DNA of 64,000 nucleotides from Myxococcales bacterium (lineage in GTDB: Bacteria > Myxococcota > Bradymonadia > UBA7976 > UBA1532), in contig JACKDM010000021.1 in the NCBI GenBank assembly GCA_020633515.1, positions 1-64,000 on the forward strand, given 5' to 3'. Shown here piece by piece: positions 30,901 through 38,155 of the stretch; within the stretch, counting starts at the first letter, position 1; the number at the start of each line of letters is the position of its first letter. The notes beneath the pieces were generated by a model. That model made no database searches and was not told the DNA's origin. It saw nothing but the letters and a program-made list of their open reading frames with translations. The position numbers and the translations under genes were made by a program.

Positions 30901-31428
30901 GGCGCGGTGGGGGAGGTGGCGCTCGAGATCGCGGCGGGGAAGTGTCGGCGGCCGTCGTTCAGCGGGATCCGGCAGGATGTGCCGGTGGCCGAGCTGGAGG
31001 CGCTGGGGCTCGAGCCGTGCTTCGTGGGGACCTACAATGGCTTCGAGGATCTCGACGACGTGCTCGCGGCGTGCGACCGCGACGTGCTGCTGCTCGGGTG
31101 CGGCCCGGCGGGGAGTGATGTGCTGTCGCTGGCGGCGATGGGCGCGCGGGACGAGATCCTGACCGATCTGGGCCAGGAAGAGGACGCGGTGCACAACCAC
31201 AACGGGGTCGACTGGTATTACAGCGACTCGTGGTCGTGGGGCTTCGTGGGCGAGGGGACCGGAGTGACGCGCAACTCGTGCGACGTCGACGACGAGCCCG
31301 ACAGCGCGCTGCGGATGTGCTGGCACACCGGCGGCGGGCAGATGAACAACGGGTATCGCTGCGGCGATGAATTCCCGTTCGGGAACAACTACGTACGTGT
31401 GATCTACCACCGGTCGGGGGGGTTGTGA
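24964..31428 (+). CDS. Giant cysteine-rich repeat lipoprotein
   Basis: 2154 aa. ATG at 24964 follows GGGGGAG; earlier in-frame ATGs lack a ribosome site and the chosen one starts a lipobox signal (LLCLLAAGC). Residues about 60-145 are a VDA-type Val-Asp-Ala linker. Then follow 27 tandem 22-residue units with four Cys each (type DCRDAVDCDPGERCLRNTC), to residue 755. After that come about a dozen further units interspersed with beta domains of ~110 residues (type FDTVLHVRGASC...CNDD...VDGFG), which resemble bacterial pre-peptidase C-terminal (PPC) domains. Residues 1998-2154 form a distinct C-terminal domain (VDWYYSDSWSWGF, TRNSCDVDDEPDS). It would be an outer-membrane lipoprotein reaching far from the cell. 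It starts 32 bases after paralogue A. Two dispersed motif copies lie in frame at 30610-30652. Confidence 0.9.
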   Translation: MRRSTGVVLALLCLLAAGCDDGDDGGGAGGAGGMALDGALDGAVTPDLDLPDAVADGARPDATPDGAPVDMAVDARVDAAVDAMVDAAVDAMVDAAVDAMVDAEVDAEVDATVDADVDAMVDAEADAIVDAEVDAMADADIDAAPDAEPPCLADDACPDDHVCLAGACVPAPRCAIDFDCAGGRLCGDGRCVMAPACAPDVACAGERPCVDGRCAQSTCDADAPCGAGRLCLDGHCAVADCRDAVDCDPGERCLRNTCLVGDCLDDLDCGPVALCLDRVCAPGDCRVDEECDAGSLCLGNLCTPADCRDDIDCGDGAICLATTCVAGDCHGDDACGAGALCLDNFCAPGDCRADGECAAGSLCLDNTCTIGDCRDDFACPPGALCLGNTCTPADCRDDGECFPGERCIRNACVEGECLDDIDCGAGQSCLRRACVDGDCLVDGDCGRGELCLDQRCAVADCRSDRECAAGSLCFDNTCAVAECRDDAGCGAGERCIRRSCVAGDCLDDIDCAVGSLCLADTCTVADCRADGDCDAGEMCIRNTCVLGDCLDDGDCDAGSPCLADRCTPGGCRVDDDCAAGSLCFDQVCTIADCRVDDDCDRGELCLDNACVSGDCRADDECADDELCLQNRCTRADCRVAGDCAAGEACIRNTCVAGDCLDDGDCGVGELCLDDDCTPGDCRDDIECAAGELCLANVCTEADCRRDADCGVDALCEANACLPGDCRGAADCEAGEICVNRFCAPDPALASCNAARPYPAGGVATGDLAGAPAAQAASCGGAGGERVHIVTIGAGGAAQCLRVVEADGPLDLHVRGVCGDRGSELACSAGVALGGGITVAGPPGAVRFVFVDTPAGGAGRYTLFAQPGACPPPCVDDTGCEGGQLCLGGLCTPPPPCRVDLDCPGERLCVGGVCGVPECGVDDDCGAGELCVERRCVPGVCRADDDCDVGICEAFACVADGCRDDAGCAVGICEGERCLADGCRDDAGCAVGICEGERCVADGCREDAQCAVGLCLGDRCVADGCRVDDDCDVGLCLGERCVADGCRVDDDCDVGLCLGERCVADGCRGDGDCADGLLCLGDRCVEAECRVDDDCPDGICVELACAAPECDAVEGGCVEGEVCEAGRCVEFVPPFGDCAAPRALPVGEPVEGDLSGAPMETSGFCGGDGPESVFRFAPGRDGLYCVMVVAAAFNPTLSARAQCENVESEVSCNDDDDFFGGPLPAMTTPIFAGDGIAEVFVHVEGLFEEDFGPFTLLAIPGDCFERPECAVNDDCAGADEGVECIEGACIFVQCREDAECVGGDGGGPVFIGIGPPMACIDYQCQFVDCLEDLDCVPGEGPPLACVDYQCIERQCESDDDCGEGEFGPEVCFEARCVLDVVQGTCEAPLPLRARDVIVGSTAMSASVHEASCAGGAESEEQVYRFVPSRTGPHCASLEGSDYDTALYVRSTCEDRFTEYACNDDFFGVQSQLDFDGVEGEPVFVFVDGFGQGSYGTYRLTLNRGFCGEPPSCEGDADCADDELCVDEVCVPDPCGAAVEIEGPGEYAVDSRFAPAVASPSCADGANGREVVFRYTPDADGTVCLSTLDAGYDTVVSVRAGLCDEPAAEVACNDDDNSVVARGSRLTLDVAAGVDHFILVDGYDGAGGRGTLVVEAGACDFGVAECVVNADCAGGRSCVDKVCVADPVLGGCAAPVALAGFGTVQGNTRTNGRAVFGASCGGGAVSNEVVYRFEAPASGPVCFSLDGTLFDTVLHVRGASCLSTSAEIGCNDDAPELVGGLASAVTAEVVAGGVYHVFVDGFGFARGPFTLEVSPGPCRPGCAAAGDCRAGESCVAGGCAVACADDAACGAGRRCVAGGCAAAAPVGSCAAPVVAEGPIGVHRAGGGDANNGGGDADISACGAGDGEVVFAFSVDEPGPICVSTAGTVFDTVLSIREGGCGGDEVTCNDDAGNLLPGPWQSAVSLAARPGVQYYAVVEGVGGAVGEVALEIAAGKCRRPSFSGIRQDVPVAELEALGLEPCFVGTYNGFEDLDDVLAACDRDVLLLGCGPAGSDVLSLAAMGARDEILTDLGQEEDAVHNHNGVDWYYSDSWSWGFVGEGTGVTRNSCDVDDEPDSALRMCWHTGGGQMNNGYRCGDEFPFGNNYVRVIYHRSGGL
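25165..25405 (+). repeat. Val-Asp-Ala coding minisatellite
   Basis: Imperfect tandem copies of gtcgatgccatg/gtcgacgcggcg encode the (VDA)n linker of the lipoprotein. Neighbouring units are identical over 20-40 bases, suggesting expansion by slippage or unequal crossing-over. Length is probably variable between strains. Confidence 0.75.
30610..30652 (+). repeat. Two tandem in-frame copies of the dispersed motif
   Basis: Two adjacent 21-bp copies (GTGGGGGAGACGCGAACAAC and GTGGGGGAGACGCGGACATC) encode GGGDANNGGGDADIS at the edge of a beta domain of the lipoprotein. Sister domains in the same protein lack this stretch. Confidence 0.75.
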
Positions 31429-31475
31429 TGCTCGGCGATCGAGGACTGCGTCTGCCCCGATGGGGAGGAGCTTCG

Positions 31476-34400
31476 ATGAAGCGCGCGTGGCTGCTGTTGG
31501 CCCTCGTGGCGTTTGGCTGTGATGACCAGCCGGATGATCCCAAGCCCGATCGGGCGGTGGTCGATGCGCTCGTCGATGGGGCGAGCGGCGATCTGGGAGG
31601 GGATGATCTGGGGCGGCCGGATATGGCGCGGCCGGATATGGCGCGGCCGGACATGGCGCCGACGGACGACGGCGTGGCGGTCGACATGGCGCGGCCGGAT
31701 ATGGCGCCGGCGGATGATGGCGTGCCGGTCGATGATGGCGTGCCGGTCGATGAGGGCGCGCCGGGGGATGTGGCGGTGCCCGATGAGGGGGCGCCGGTCG
31801 ATGAGGGCGTGGCGCTCGATGAGGGCGCGCCGGCGGATGAGGGCGCGGCGGATATGCGGGTGGAGCCGGATATGGCGCCGCCGCTGCCGGACATGGGGCC
31901 GGGGCCGCTGGCGGTGCGGTTGACGGCGCCGGTGGATGGGGCGCTGGTGGCGGCGAGCCCGATCGACGTGCGCGGGCGGGTGGTGCTGCCGGTCGACGCG
32001 CTGACGGTGAACGGGCTGCCGGTGGCGCCGGGGGCGGATGGCTCGTTCGTGGTGGCGCTGCCGCTCGTCGAGGGGCCGAACACGGTGACGGCGGTGGCGA
32101 CGCGGGGGGATGAGCGGGCGGAGGCGAGCGTGGGTGTCACGCTGGACACGATCGCGCCGGTGATCGGCTTCACGTCGCCGGTGGATGGCGCGGTGACGGC
32201 CGATGTACGCGTCTCCACCACCGGGACGGTGGACGATCCGACGGCGTCGGTGGCGGTCAATGGGGTCGCCGCGGCGGTCGCTGATGGGGGCTTCCGGGTC
32301 GAGGTGGCGCTCGTCGAGGGCGAGAACACGCTGACGGCGGTGGCGCGCGATCCGGCGGGGAACGAGGCGCGGGTCTCGGTGCGGATCATCCGCGATTCGG
32401 CGGCGCCGGCGGTGGCGATCACGGCGCCGGTGGATGGGTCGGTGACGGCGGCGGAGTCGATCGAGGTGCGGGGCACGGTGGGGGCGGGCGCGACGGTGCG
32501 GGTGAACGGGGTGGACGCGGCGGTGGCGGCGGGGGTGTTCACGGCGACGGTGCCGCTCGTGGAGGGGCGCAACGTGCTGACGGCGGTGGCGCGGGACGCG
32601 GCGGGGAACGAGGCGCAGGCGACGGTGAACGTGACGCGCGATCGCACGCCGCCGGTGGTGGTGATCACGGCGCCGCTCGATGGGGCGGTGATCGGGGCGC
32701 CGTCGGTGCGGGTGCGGGGCACGGTGGATGATCGGGCGGCGACGGTGACGGTGAACGGGCTGCCGGCGGCGGTGCTCGCCAACGGCACGTTCGCGGTCGA
32801 TCTGCCGCTCGGTGAGGGGCAGAACGTCATCACGGCGGTGGCGCGCGACGCGCTCGGGAACGAGGCGCAGGCGCGGGTGACGGTGCTGCGGGACAACGGG
32901 GCGCCGGTGGTGGTGATCGAGGCGCCGGTGGAGGGCTTCGCGACGAACGCGCCGGTGGTGGAGGTGACGGGTACGGTGGATGATCCGGCGGCGTCGGTCG
33001 AGGTGAGCGGCGTGGCGGCGGTGGTGGCGGGGGGGCGGTTCAGCGCGACGGTGGCGTTGGCGGAGGGGGAGAACGTGCTCGTCGCGACCGCGCGGGACGC
33101 GGTGGGCAACGAGGGGAGCGATCAGGTGACGGTGCTGCGTGATCTGACGCCGCCGGTGGTGGCGATCGGGGCGCCGCGGGATGGCGCGATCATCGGCGCG
33201 GCGTCGGTGGTGGTGAGCGGGACGGTGGACGACGCGGCGGCGACGGTGACGGTGAACGGGCTCGCGGCGCCGGTGGCGGCGGGGGCCTTCAGCGTGGAGG
33301 TGCCGCTCGTCGAGGGGCAGAACGGGATCGCGGCGGTGGCGCGCGATGCAGCGGGGAACGAGGCGACGGCGGCGATCACGGTGCTGCGCGATACGACGGC
33401 GCCGGTGGTGGTGATCCAGGTGCCGGCGGATGGCGCGCGCTTGATCCGGCGGACGGTGCGGGCGACGGGCACGGTGAACGACGCGACGGCGGGGGTGGTG
33501 GTCAACGGGGTGGAGGCGGCGTTGAACAACGGGCGCTGGGTGGTGGATCTGGAGCTGGTGGAGGGCGACAACACCGTCGAGGCGGTCGCGACCGATCGGG
33601 CGGGGAACACGGCGCGGGCCTCGGTGGCGGTGGTGGTCGACAGCACGCCGGCGGGGATCGTGATCACCGAGCCGGTGGATGGCTTCGAGACGGGGGATGA
33701 CACGATCACGGTGCGGGGTCGGGTCGAGGGCGAGGACGTGGCGGTGGTGGAGATCGATGGGATCGCGGTGGCGGTGGCGCCGGATGGGCGCTTCGAGCGG
33801 GGTGGGATCGCGCTCGAGGAGGGCGCGAACGTGATCACGGCGACGGTGACCGATGCCTTCGGGAACGTGGGGCTCGCGCGGGTCGAGGTGATCCGGGACG
33901 CGGGCGCGCCGGTGATCCACATCGAGACGCCGGCGGATGGGGATATCCTGACGACGACCCAGGTGGACGTGGCGGGGATCACCAATGACTACATCACCGG
34001 GATCACGGTGGGTGAGGATGATCTGGACGTGTGGGTGAACGGGCAGCCGGCGGTGGTGCTCAACCGCACGTTCTCGCTGAGCGATCTGCTGCTTCAGCGG
34101 GGGCCGAACACGATCACGGTGGAGGCAGAGGATCGGGCGGGGAACCGTTCGTCGAAGTCGATCCAGGTGACGGTGGTCGACGAGGCGGGGCAGCGGCTGG
34201 TGTTGATCTCGGGGCAGAGTCAGGGGGCGCGGCAGGGGGAGTCGCTGCGGGATCCGTTGACGGTGTCGTTGCTTGATGAGAACGGCAACCCGGTGCCGGG
34301 GGCGCCGGTGACGTTCACGGTGACGAAGGGTGATGGCGCGCTGGAGGCGTTCCCGGAGACGGGGCGGACGCTGGTGGTGGAGACGGATGACAACGGGCTG

Positions 34401-36926
34401 GCGAGCGTGGGCTTCACGCCGGGCGGGCGCGCGGGCGCGGGGAGCCATCGGGTGCGGGCGTCGGCGGAGGGCTTCCTCGGCGCGGTGGAGTTCTGCACGT
34501 CGGTGTATCCGGACGCGGCGGTGCAGGTGGTGGCGGTGGAGGGCGAGAACCAGATGGGTCAGCTCGCGACGCGGCTGCCGGCGCCGATGGTGGCGCTGGT
34601 GACGGATCCGGCGGGGAACCCGGTTCAGGGGGTGCCGGTGACGTTCACGGTGCTGGCGGGCGGCGGGGCGTTCGATGGCGAGGCCGAGGTGGTGGTGGAG
34701 AGCGATGGTGATGGGTTGGCGCGGGCGACGTTGACGCTGGGGGCGGAGCCGGGGCGCAACAGCGTGCGGGCGACGATCGCGGCGCTGGAGGATCCGGCGG
34801 CGCAGGGCGCGGTGTGGCACGCGGAGGGCTTCGCGGCGGGTGATCGGGCGTCGACGCGGGTGGTGGGGCAGGTGCTCGACAACCAGGACAACCCGATCCC
34901 GGGGGTGACGGCCTACATCCGCTTGGAGGATGGGCCGGTGATCGCGGCGGAGACGGACGCGGAGGGAATGTTTGCGATCGAGGACGCGCCGGTGGGCGCG
35001 GTGCATCTGGTGATCGAGGGTGACACGGCGCAGCGCGACGGGGAGTGGCCGCGGCTGACGTATGACATCATCACGGTGGCGGGCGTCGACAACGATCTGG
35101 GCAAGCCGGTGTATCTGCCGGAGCTGGCGCCGGAGAATACGGCGCTGGTGGGCGGGGACGCGGACGTGACGTTGACGATGGAGGGGGTGCCGGGGGCGAC
35201 GATGACGGTCTTCGCGAACTCGGTGACCTGCATCGACGGGGCGCGGCAGTGTGAGATCGTGTGGTCGCAGGTGCGGGGTGAGCGGGTGCCCGATCCGGCG
35301 CCGATGGGGTCGACCTTCGATATGGTGGCGACGTTGCAGCCGCCGGGGGTGCGCTTCGATCCGCCGGCGCGGGTGTGTATCCCGAACCGGGGGAACCCGC
35401 CGGGCTATCAGCAGGAGATGTTCGCCTACGATCACGATCTGGGTGACTGGGTGGGGATCGGGACGGGGAGCGTGACGGCGGATGGGCAGCAGATCTGTAC
35501 CGATACGGGGTTCGGTCTGCACAAGTCGGGGTGGCACGGCGCGCCGCCGCCGCCGCCGCCGCCGCGGTGTCCGTCGAACTGCGACAACGGCAACCCGTGT
35601 CAGACGGGGCGCTGTGTGGATGGGGCGTGTCAGTACGAGCCGAAGGGCGATGGCACGCGCTGCGATGACGGCTCGGGGTGCGGGGAGGCGGTGTGTCAGG
35701 GGGGGAGCTGTGTCTTCCAGAGCCAGGAGGCGGATGGCACGGCCTGCGATGACAACGATCAGTGTACGCAGTCGAGCGAGTGTCAGGGCGGGGCGTGCGT
35801 GGGGAGTGATCCGCTGGATTGCGACGACGGTGAGGACTGCACCGAGGACTCGTGTGATCCCTTGCAGGGGTGTCAGAACCCGCCGAAGGGGGAGGGGGCG
35901 ACGTGTACGCCCGCGGGCGGGGCGCCGGCGGATGCGTGTATCGAGAAGCATGTCTGCGAGGGTGGGGCCTGCACGCCGAAGGAGAAGGAGTGCGAGGATC
36001 TCAAGAAGGAGTGCGTGGAGAACACCTGCGAGAACGGGGAGTGCGTCGAGAAGCCGAAGGACGAGGGGCAGCCGTGCGGTGAGGAGGGGGAGGAGTGTGG
36101 GCAGTATCAGTGCAAGGCGGGGGCGTGCGCGCCGGCGGATGGGCAGGAGAACACGGATGATCAGGAGTGCGACGACGAGAGCGAGTGCACGGAGGACGAT
36201 CGCTGTCAGAACGGCGAGTGCAAGGGGGACAAGCGCGACATCAACAAGGTCGAGGGTGGCGTGCAGTTCAACTTCTCGCGGGATATCGAGGCGATCGCGA
36301 GCCGGATGGAGGCGCTGATCAACCGGGTGCCCTTCTTGAGCGCGAACTTCGGGACGGGGGGGGCGTTCAGCCTGAAGGGGTCGCGGGAGGATTGCTGCAA
36401 GGACGCGACGGGGGAGTTCATCGAGTTCGGGAAGCGTTCGCTGACGGGGCAGTTCCAGGTGGGGGCGAGCATCGCGGGGACGTTGCCGGGGCTCGGGTTC
36501 CTCGACAGCTTCGAGGAGCGGGTGGGCAACAACCGGGTGGCGTGGAACATCCGGGTGGGGATCATCGCCGATATCGGGCTGACGTTGTCGGGGAGCGCGG
36601 GCTATACGCAGGATCAGTGCCTCAATGGGGAGGATGGCTGCGTGACGCTCGAGGGCAAGCTGGAGCTGAGCGGTGGCTTGAGCGCGACGTTCTCGGTCGA
36701 GGCGTGCGTCGAGGTGGGGATCTTCGGGGTTTCGGTGTGTCCGAACCTGACGATCACGCCGGCGCGGATCGTGGCGACGGCGTCGGGTCAGTGCGCGGCG
36801 CGGTTCGGCAACTGCGGGAACGATCCGGCGTGTAGCTTCACGTTCGGTCAGCTCAAGTTCGTGGCCGAGATCAACTACATCTTCGATGTCTTCACCTATG
36901 AGCGGGTGCTTTATGGCGGGCTGTGA
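31476..36926 (+). CDS. Giant Ig-like repeat lipoprotein
   Basis: 1816 aa. ATG at 31476 follows GGGGAGGAG (31462-31470). The lipobox is LVAFGC. An Asp/Met/Pro linker (RPDMARPDMARPDMAP) spans about 45-140. Nine glucodextranase-B/Ig-like repeats of ~80 residues (type APVDGAVT...VNGVAAAV...LVEGENTLTAVA) run to residue ~905. Two Big_1/invasin-like domains (GNPVPGAPVTFTVTKGDGAL) and a carboxypeptidase-regulatory-like domain follow. Then a region ending FGLHKSGWHG, also seen before RHS-type modules, and a Cys-rich segment (about 1360-1585; CQTGRCVDGACQYEPKGDG). The last 230 residues look like a barrel or lipid-binding beta fold and end YERVLYGGL. No RHS/YD repeats or toxin follow. Probably outer-membrane surface protein co-made with its neighbours (47-base and 13-base gaps). 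Confidence 0.88.
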   Translation: MKRAWLLLALVAFGCDDQPDDPKPDRAVVDALVDGASGDLGGDDLGRPDMARPDMARPDMAPTDDGVAVDMARPDMAPADDGVPVDDGVPVDEGAPGDVAVPDEGAPVDEGVALDEGAPADEGAADMRVEPDMAPPLPDMGPGPLAVRLTAPVDGALVAASPIDVRGRVVLPVDALTVNGLPVAPGADGSFVVALPLVEGPNTVTAVATRGDERAEASVGVTLDTIAPVIGFTSPVDGAVTADVRVSTTGTVDDPTASVAVNGVAAAVADGGFRVEVALVEGENTLTAVARDPAGNEARVSVRIIRDSAAPAVAITAPVDGSVTAAESIEVRGTVGAGATVRVNGVDAAVAAGVFTATVPLVEGRNVLTAVARDAAGNEAQATVNVTRDRTPPVVVITAPLDGAVIGAPSVRVRGTVDDRAATVTVNGLPAAVLANGTFAVDLPLGEGQNVITAVARDALGNEAQARVTVLRDNGAPVVVIEAPVEGFATNAPVVEVTGTVDDPAASVEVSGVAAVVAGGRFSATVALAEGENVLVATARDAVGNEGSDQVTVLRDLTPPVVAIGAPRDGAIIGAASVVVSGTVDDAAATVTVNGLAAPVAAGAFSVEVPLVEGQNGIAAVARDAAGNEATAAITVLRDTTAPVVVIQVPADGARLIRRTVRATGTVNDATAGVVVNGVEAALNNGRWVVDLELVEGDNTVEAVATDRAGNTARASVAVVVDSTPAGIVITEPVDGFETGDDTITVRGRVEGEDVAVVEIDGIAVAVAPDGRFERGGIALEEGANVITATVTDAFGNVGLARVEVIRDAGAPVIHIETPADGDILTTTQVDVAGITNDYITGITVGEDDLDVWVNGQPAVVLNRTFSLSDLLLQRGPNTITVEAEDRAGNRSSKSIQVTVVDEAGQRLVLISGQSQGARQGESLRDPLTVSLLDENGNPVPGAPVTFTVTKGDGALEAFPETGRTLVVETDDNGLASVGFTPGGRAGAGSHRVRASAEGFLGAVEFCTSVYPDAAVQVVAVEGENQMGQLATRLPAPMVALVTDPAGNPVQGVPVTFTVLAGGGAFDGEAEVVVESDGDGLARATLTLGAEPGRNSVRATIAALEDPAAQGAVWHAEGFAAGDRASTRVVGQVLDNQDNPIPGVTAYIRLEDGPVIAAETDAEGMFAIEDAPVGAVHLVIEGDTAQRDGEWPRLTYDIITVAGVDNDLGKPVYLPELAPENTALVGGDADVTLTMEGVPGATMTVFANSVTCIDGARQCEIVWSQVRGERVPDPAPMGSTFDMVATLQPPGVRFDPPARVCIPNRGNPPGYQQEMFAYDHDLGDWVGIGTGSVTADGQQICTDTGFGLHKSGWHGAPPPPPPPRCPSNCDNGNPCQTGRCVDGACQYEPKGDGTRCDDGSGCGEAVCQGGSCVFQSQEADGTACDDNDQCTQSSECQGGACVGSDPLDCDDGEDCTEDSCDPLQGCQNPPKGEGATCTPAGGAPADACIEKHVCEGGACTPKEKECEDLKKECVENTCENGECVEKPKDEGQPCGEEGEECGQYQCKAGACAPADGQENTDDQECDDESECTEDDRCQNGECKGDKRDINKVEGGVQFNFSRDIEAIASRMEALINRVPFLSANFGTGGAFSLKGSREDCCKDATGEFIEFGKRSLTGQFQVGASIAGTLPGLGFLDSFEERVGNNRVAWNIRVGIIADIGLTLSGSAGYTQDQCLNGEDGCVTLEGKLELSGGLSATFSVEACVEVGIFGVSVCPNLTITPARIVATASGQCAARFGNCGNDPACSFTFGQLKFVAEINYIFDVFTYERVLYGGL
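32201..32223 (-). repeat. Dispersed motif copy, read DVRVSTT
   Basis: The reverse complement matches the consensus. It encodes part of strand DVRVSTTGTVDD in the second Ig-like repeat. The codons (gta cgc gtc tcc acc acc) are pyrimidine-ended, unlike the G-ended codons around them. Sister repeats have an unrelated sequence of the same length. Confidence 0.7.
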
Positions 36927-36939
36927 TGGGAGGTTCTCG

Positions 36940-38043
36940 ATGACACCGCGTCGTGTGTCGGTCGCGCTCGCCGCAGGGTGGGCGCTGGTTGTGTTGCTTT
37001 GTGCGGGTCCGGCGGCGGCGCAGGCCGTGGCGCGGAGTCATCCGGTGGGGGTGAAGTTCGATGGGGAGCTGCACGCGAGCCGGATGCATGTGCGGTTCGC
37101 GAGCGAGCTGTTCGAGCAGGACTTCAAGCCGTGGTCGGCGCGGCGGCAGGATGGGGCGGGGGCGGCGTTCGTGGCGTTGATCCGGTCGGTTCAGCGGCGG
37201 GATGTGCCAGCGGCGCGGGCGGTGCTGGATCTGGCGGCGACGCGGGCGAGCGTGGAGCGGCTGGTGTCGGAGCTGGGTGAGATGGGGGGGGAGTTCGCGC
37301 GGATGGAGGTGGTGGCGCGGGCGCGGGTGGAGGGGGATGAGGTGTTCTTCTGGCGGACGCCGCGGCCGGATGGGTGGGCGACGGGGGCGTTTGCGTTCCG
37401 GCAGGTGAACGGGGCGTGGAAGGGGCGGCTGGTGACGAGTCAGATGCCGGCGCTGTCTCTGATGACGGATGCCTATGACTACTATGGGCGGGAGAAGAGC
37501 GCGTTCATGCCGCGGGCGGTGAGCGGGAACGGGTACGCGGTGCCGTTGGCGGCGGATGGGTCGGTGCTGTTGGAGTTCGATGGGACGCCGGTGGACTTCG
37601 CGCCGCTGGAGGGGGGGTCGCCGGTGAGCGAGGCGACGGCGCTGTATCAGCAGGGGGTGATGATGCTGGCGGCGGTGGATTGGGTGGGGTTCGCGTCGCT
37701 GCATACGGCGGTGAGCAAGGCGAAGATCGAGGGGTGGTTGGCGAACGAGGGGCGGGATCCGCGGGCGCGTGAGGTGGGGGCGGCGTTGCTGGCGCGGGGG
37801 GTTCGGGTGGTGTTCGAGGTGGATCTGGGGCCGGCGGGGGCGATGTTGCTGGTGGCTCAGGGGGAGGGGGCGGATCCGGGGGGGTATCCGGTGAAGCGGG
37901 TGATGGTGGCGAATACGGCGTCGGGGCCGCGGCTGACGAACCACTTCATGACGTATCAGCTCGGTTTGACGCTGATGCGGTCGCCGTTGTGGCCGAAGGA
38001 GGCGGGTCCGTTGCTGGCGTTGCTGGCGCGGAGCAAGCGCTGA
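36940..38043 (+). CDS. Exported protein of unknown function
   Basis: 367 aa from ATG at 36940, six bases after GGGAGG (36928-36933); the gap to the previous stop is 13 bases. A signal peptide ends AGPAAAQ. The mature protein has an N-terminal helical part (VALIRSVQRRDVPAARAVLD), a central region with DAYDYYGREKSAFM, and a second helix-rich half (TALYQQGVMMLAAVDWVGFA) in which the first half's pattern may be repeated, suggesting an internal duplication of a ~150-residue unit. No family is recognised. Codons are extremely G-ended. It sits inside the giant-protein operon, so it may be a periplasmic helper for surface display; that is inference. Confidence 0.8.
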   Translation: MTPRRVSVALAAGWALVVLLCAGPAAAQAVARSHPVGVKFDGELHASRMHVRFASELFEQDFKPWSARRQDGAGAAFVALIRSVQRRDVPAARAVLDLAATRASVERLVSELGEMGGEFARMEVVARARVEGDEVFFWRTPRPDGWATGAFAFRQVNGAWKGRLVTSQMPALSLMTDAYDYYGREKSAFMPRAVSGNGYAVPLAADGSVLLEFDGTPVDFAPLEGGSPVSEATALYQQGVMMLAAVDWVGFASLHTAVSKAKIEGWLANEGRDPRAREVGAALLARGVRVVFEVDLGPAGAMLLVAQGEGADPGGYPVKRVMVANTASGPRLTNHFMTYQLGLTLMRSPLWPKEAGPLLALLARSKR

Positions 38044-38155
38044 GGTCGGTTGGCTGCGGTCGGTTGAGTGCGTGCGGTGGGGTGAGTGCGGTTCGCTGGT
38101 GCCTGCATGGCGGCGCGGTGTGCGTCGCTTCGTGTGCCTGCCTGGGGGAGTGGTG

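Noticed and set aside
31476..36926. RHS/YD-repeat polymorphic toxin
   Set aside because: The FGLHKSGWHG segment is shared with such proteins, but no YD repeats, RHS core or toxin domain follow.
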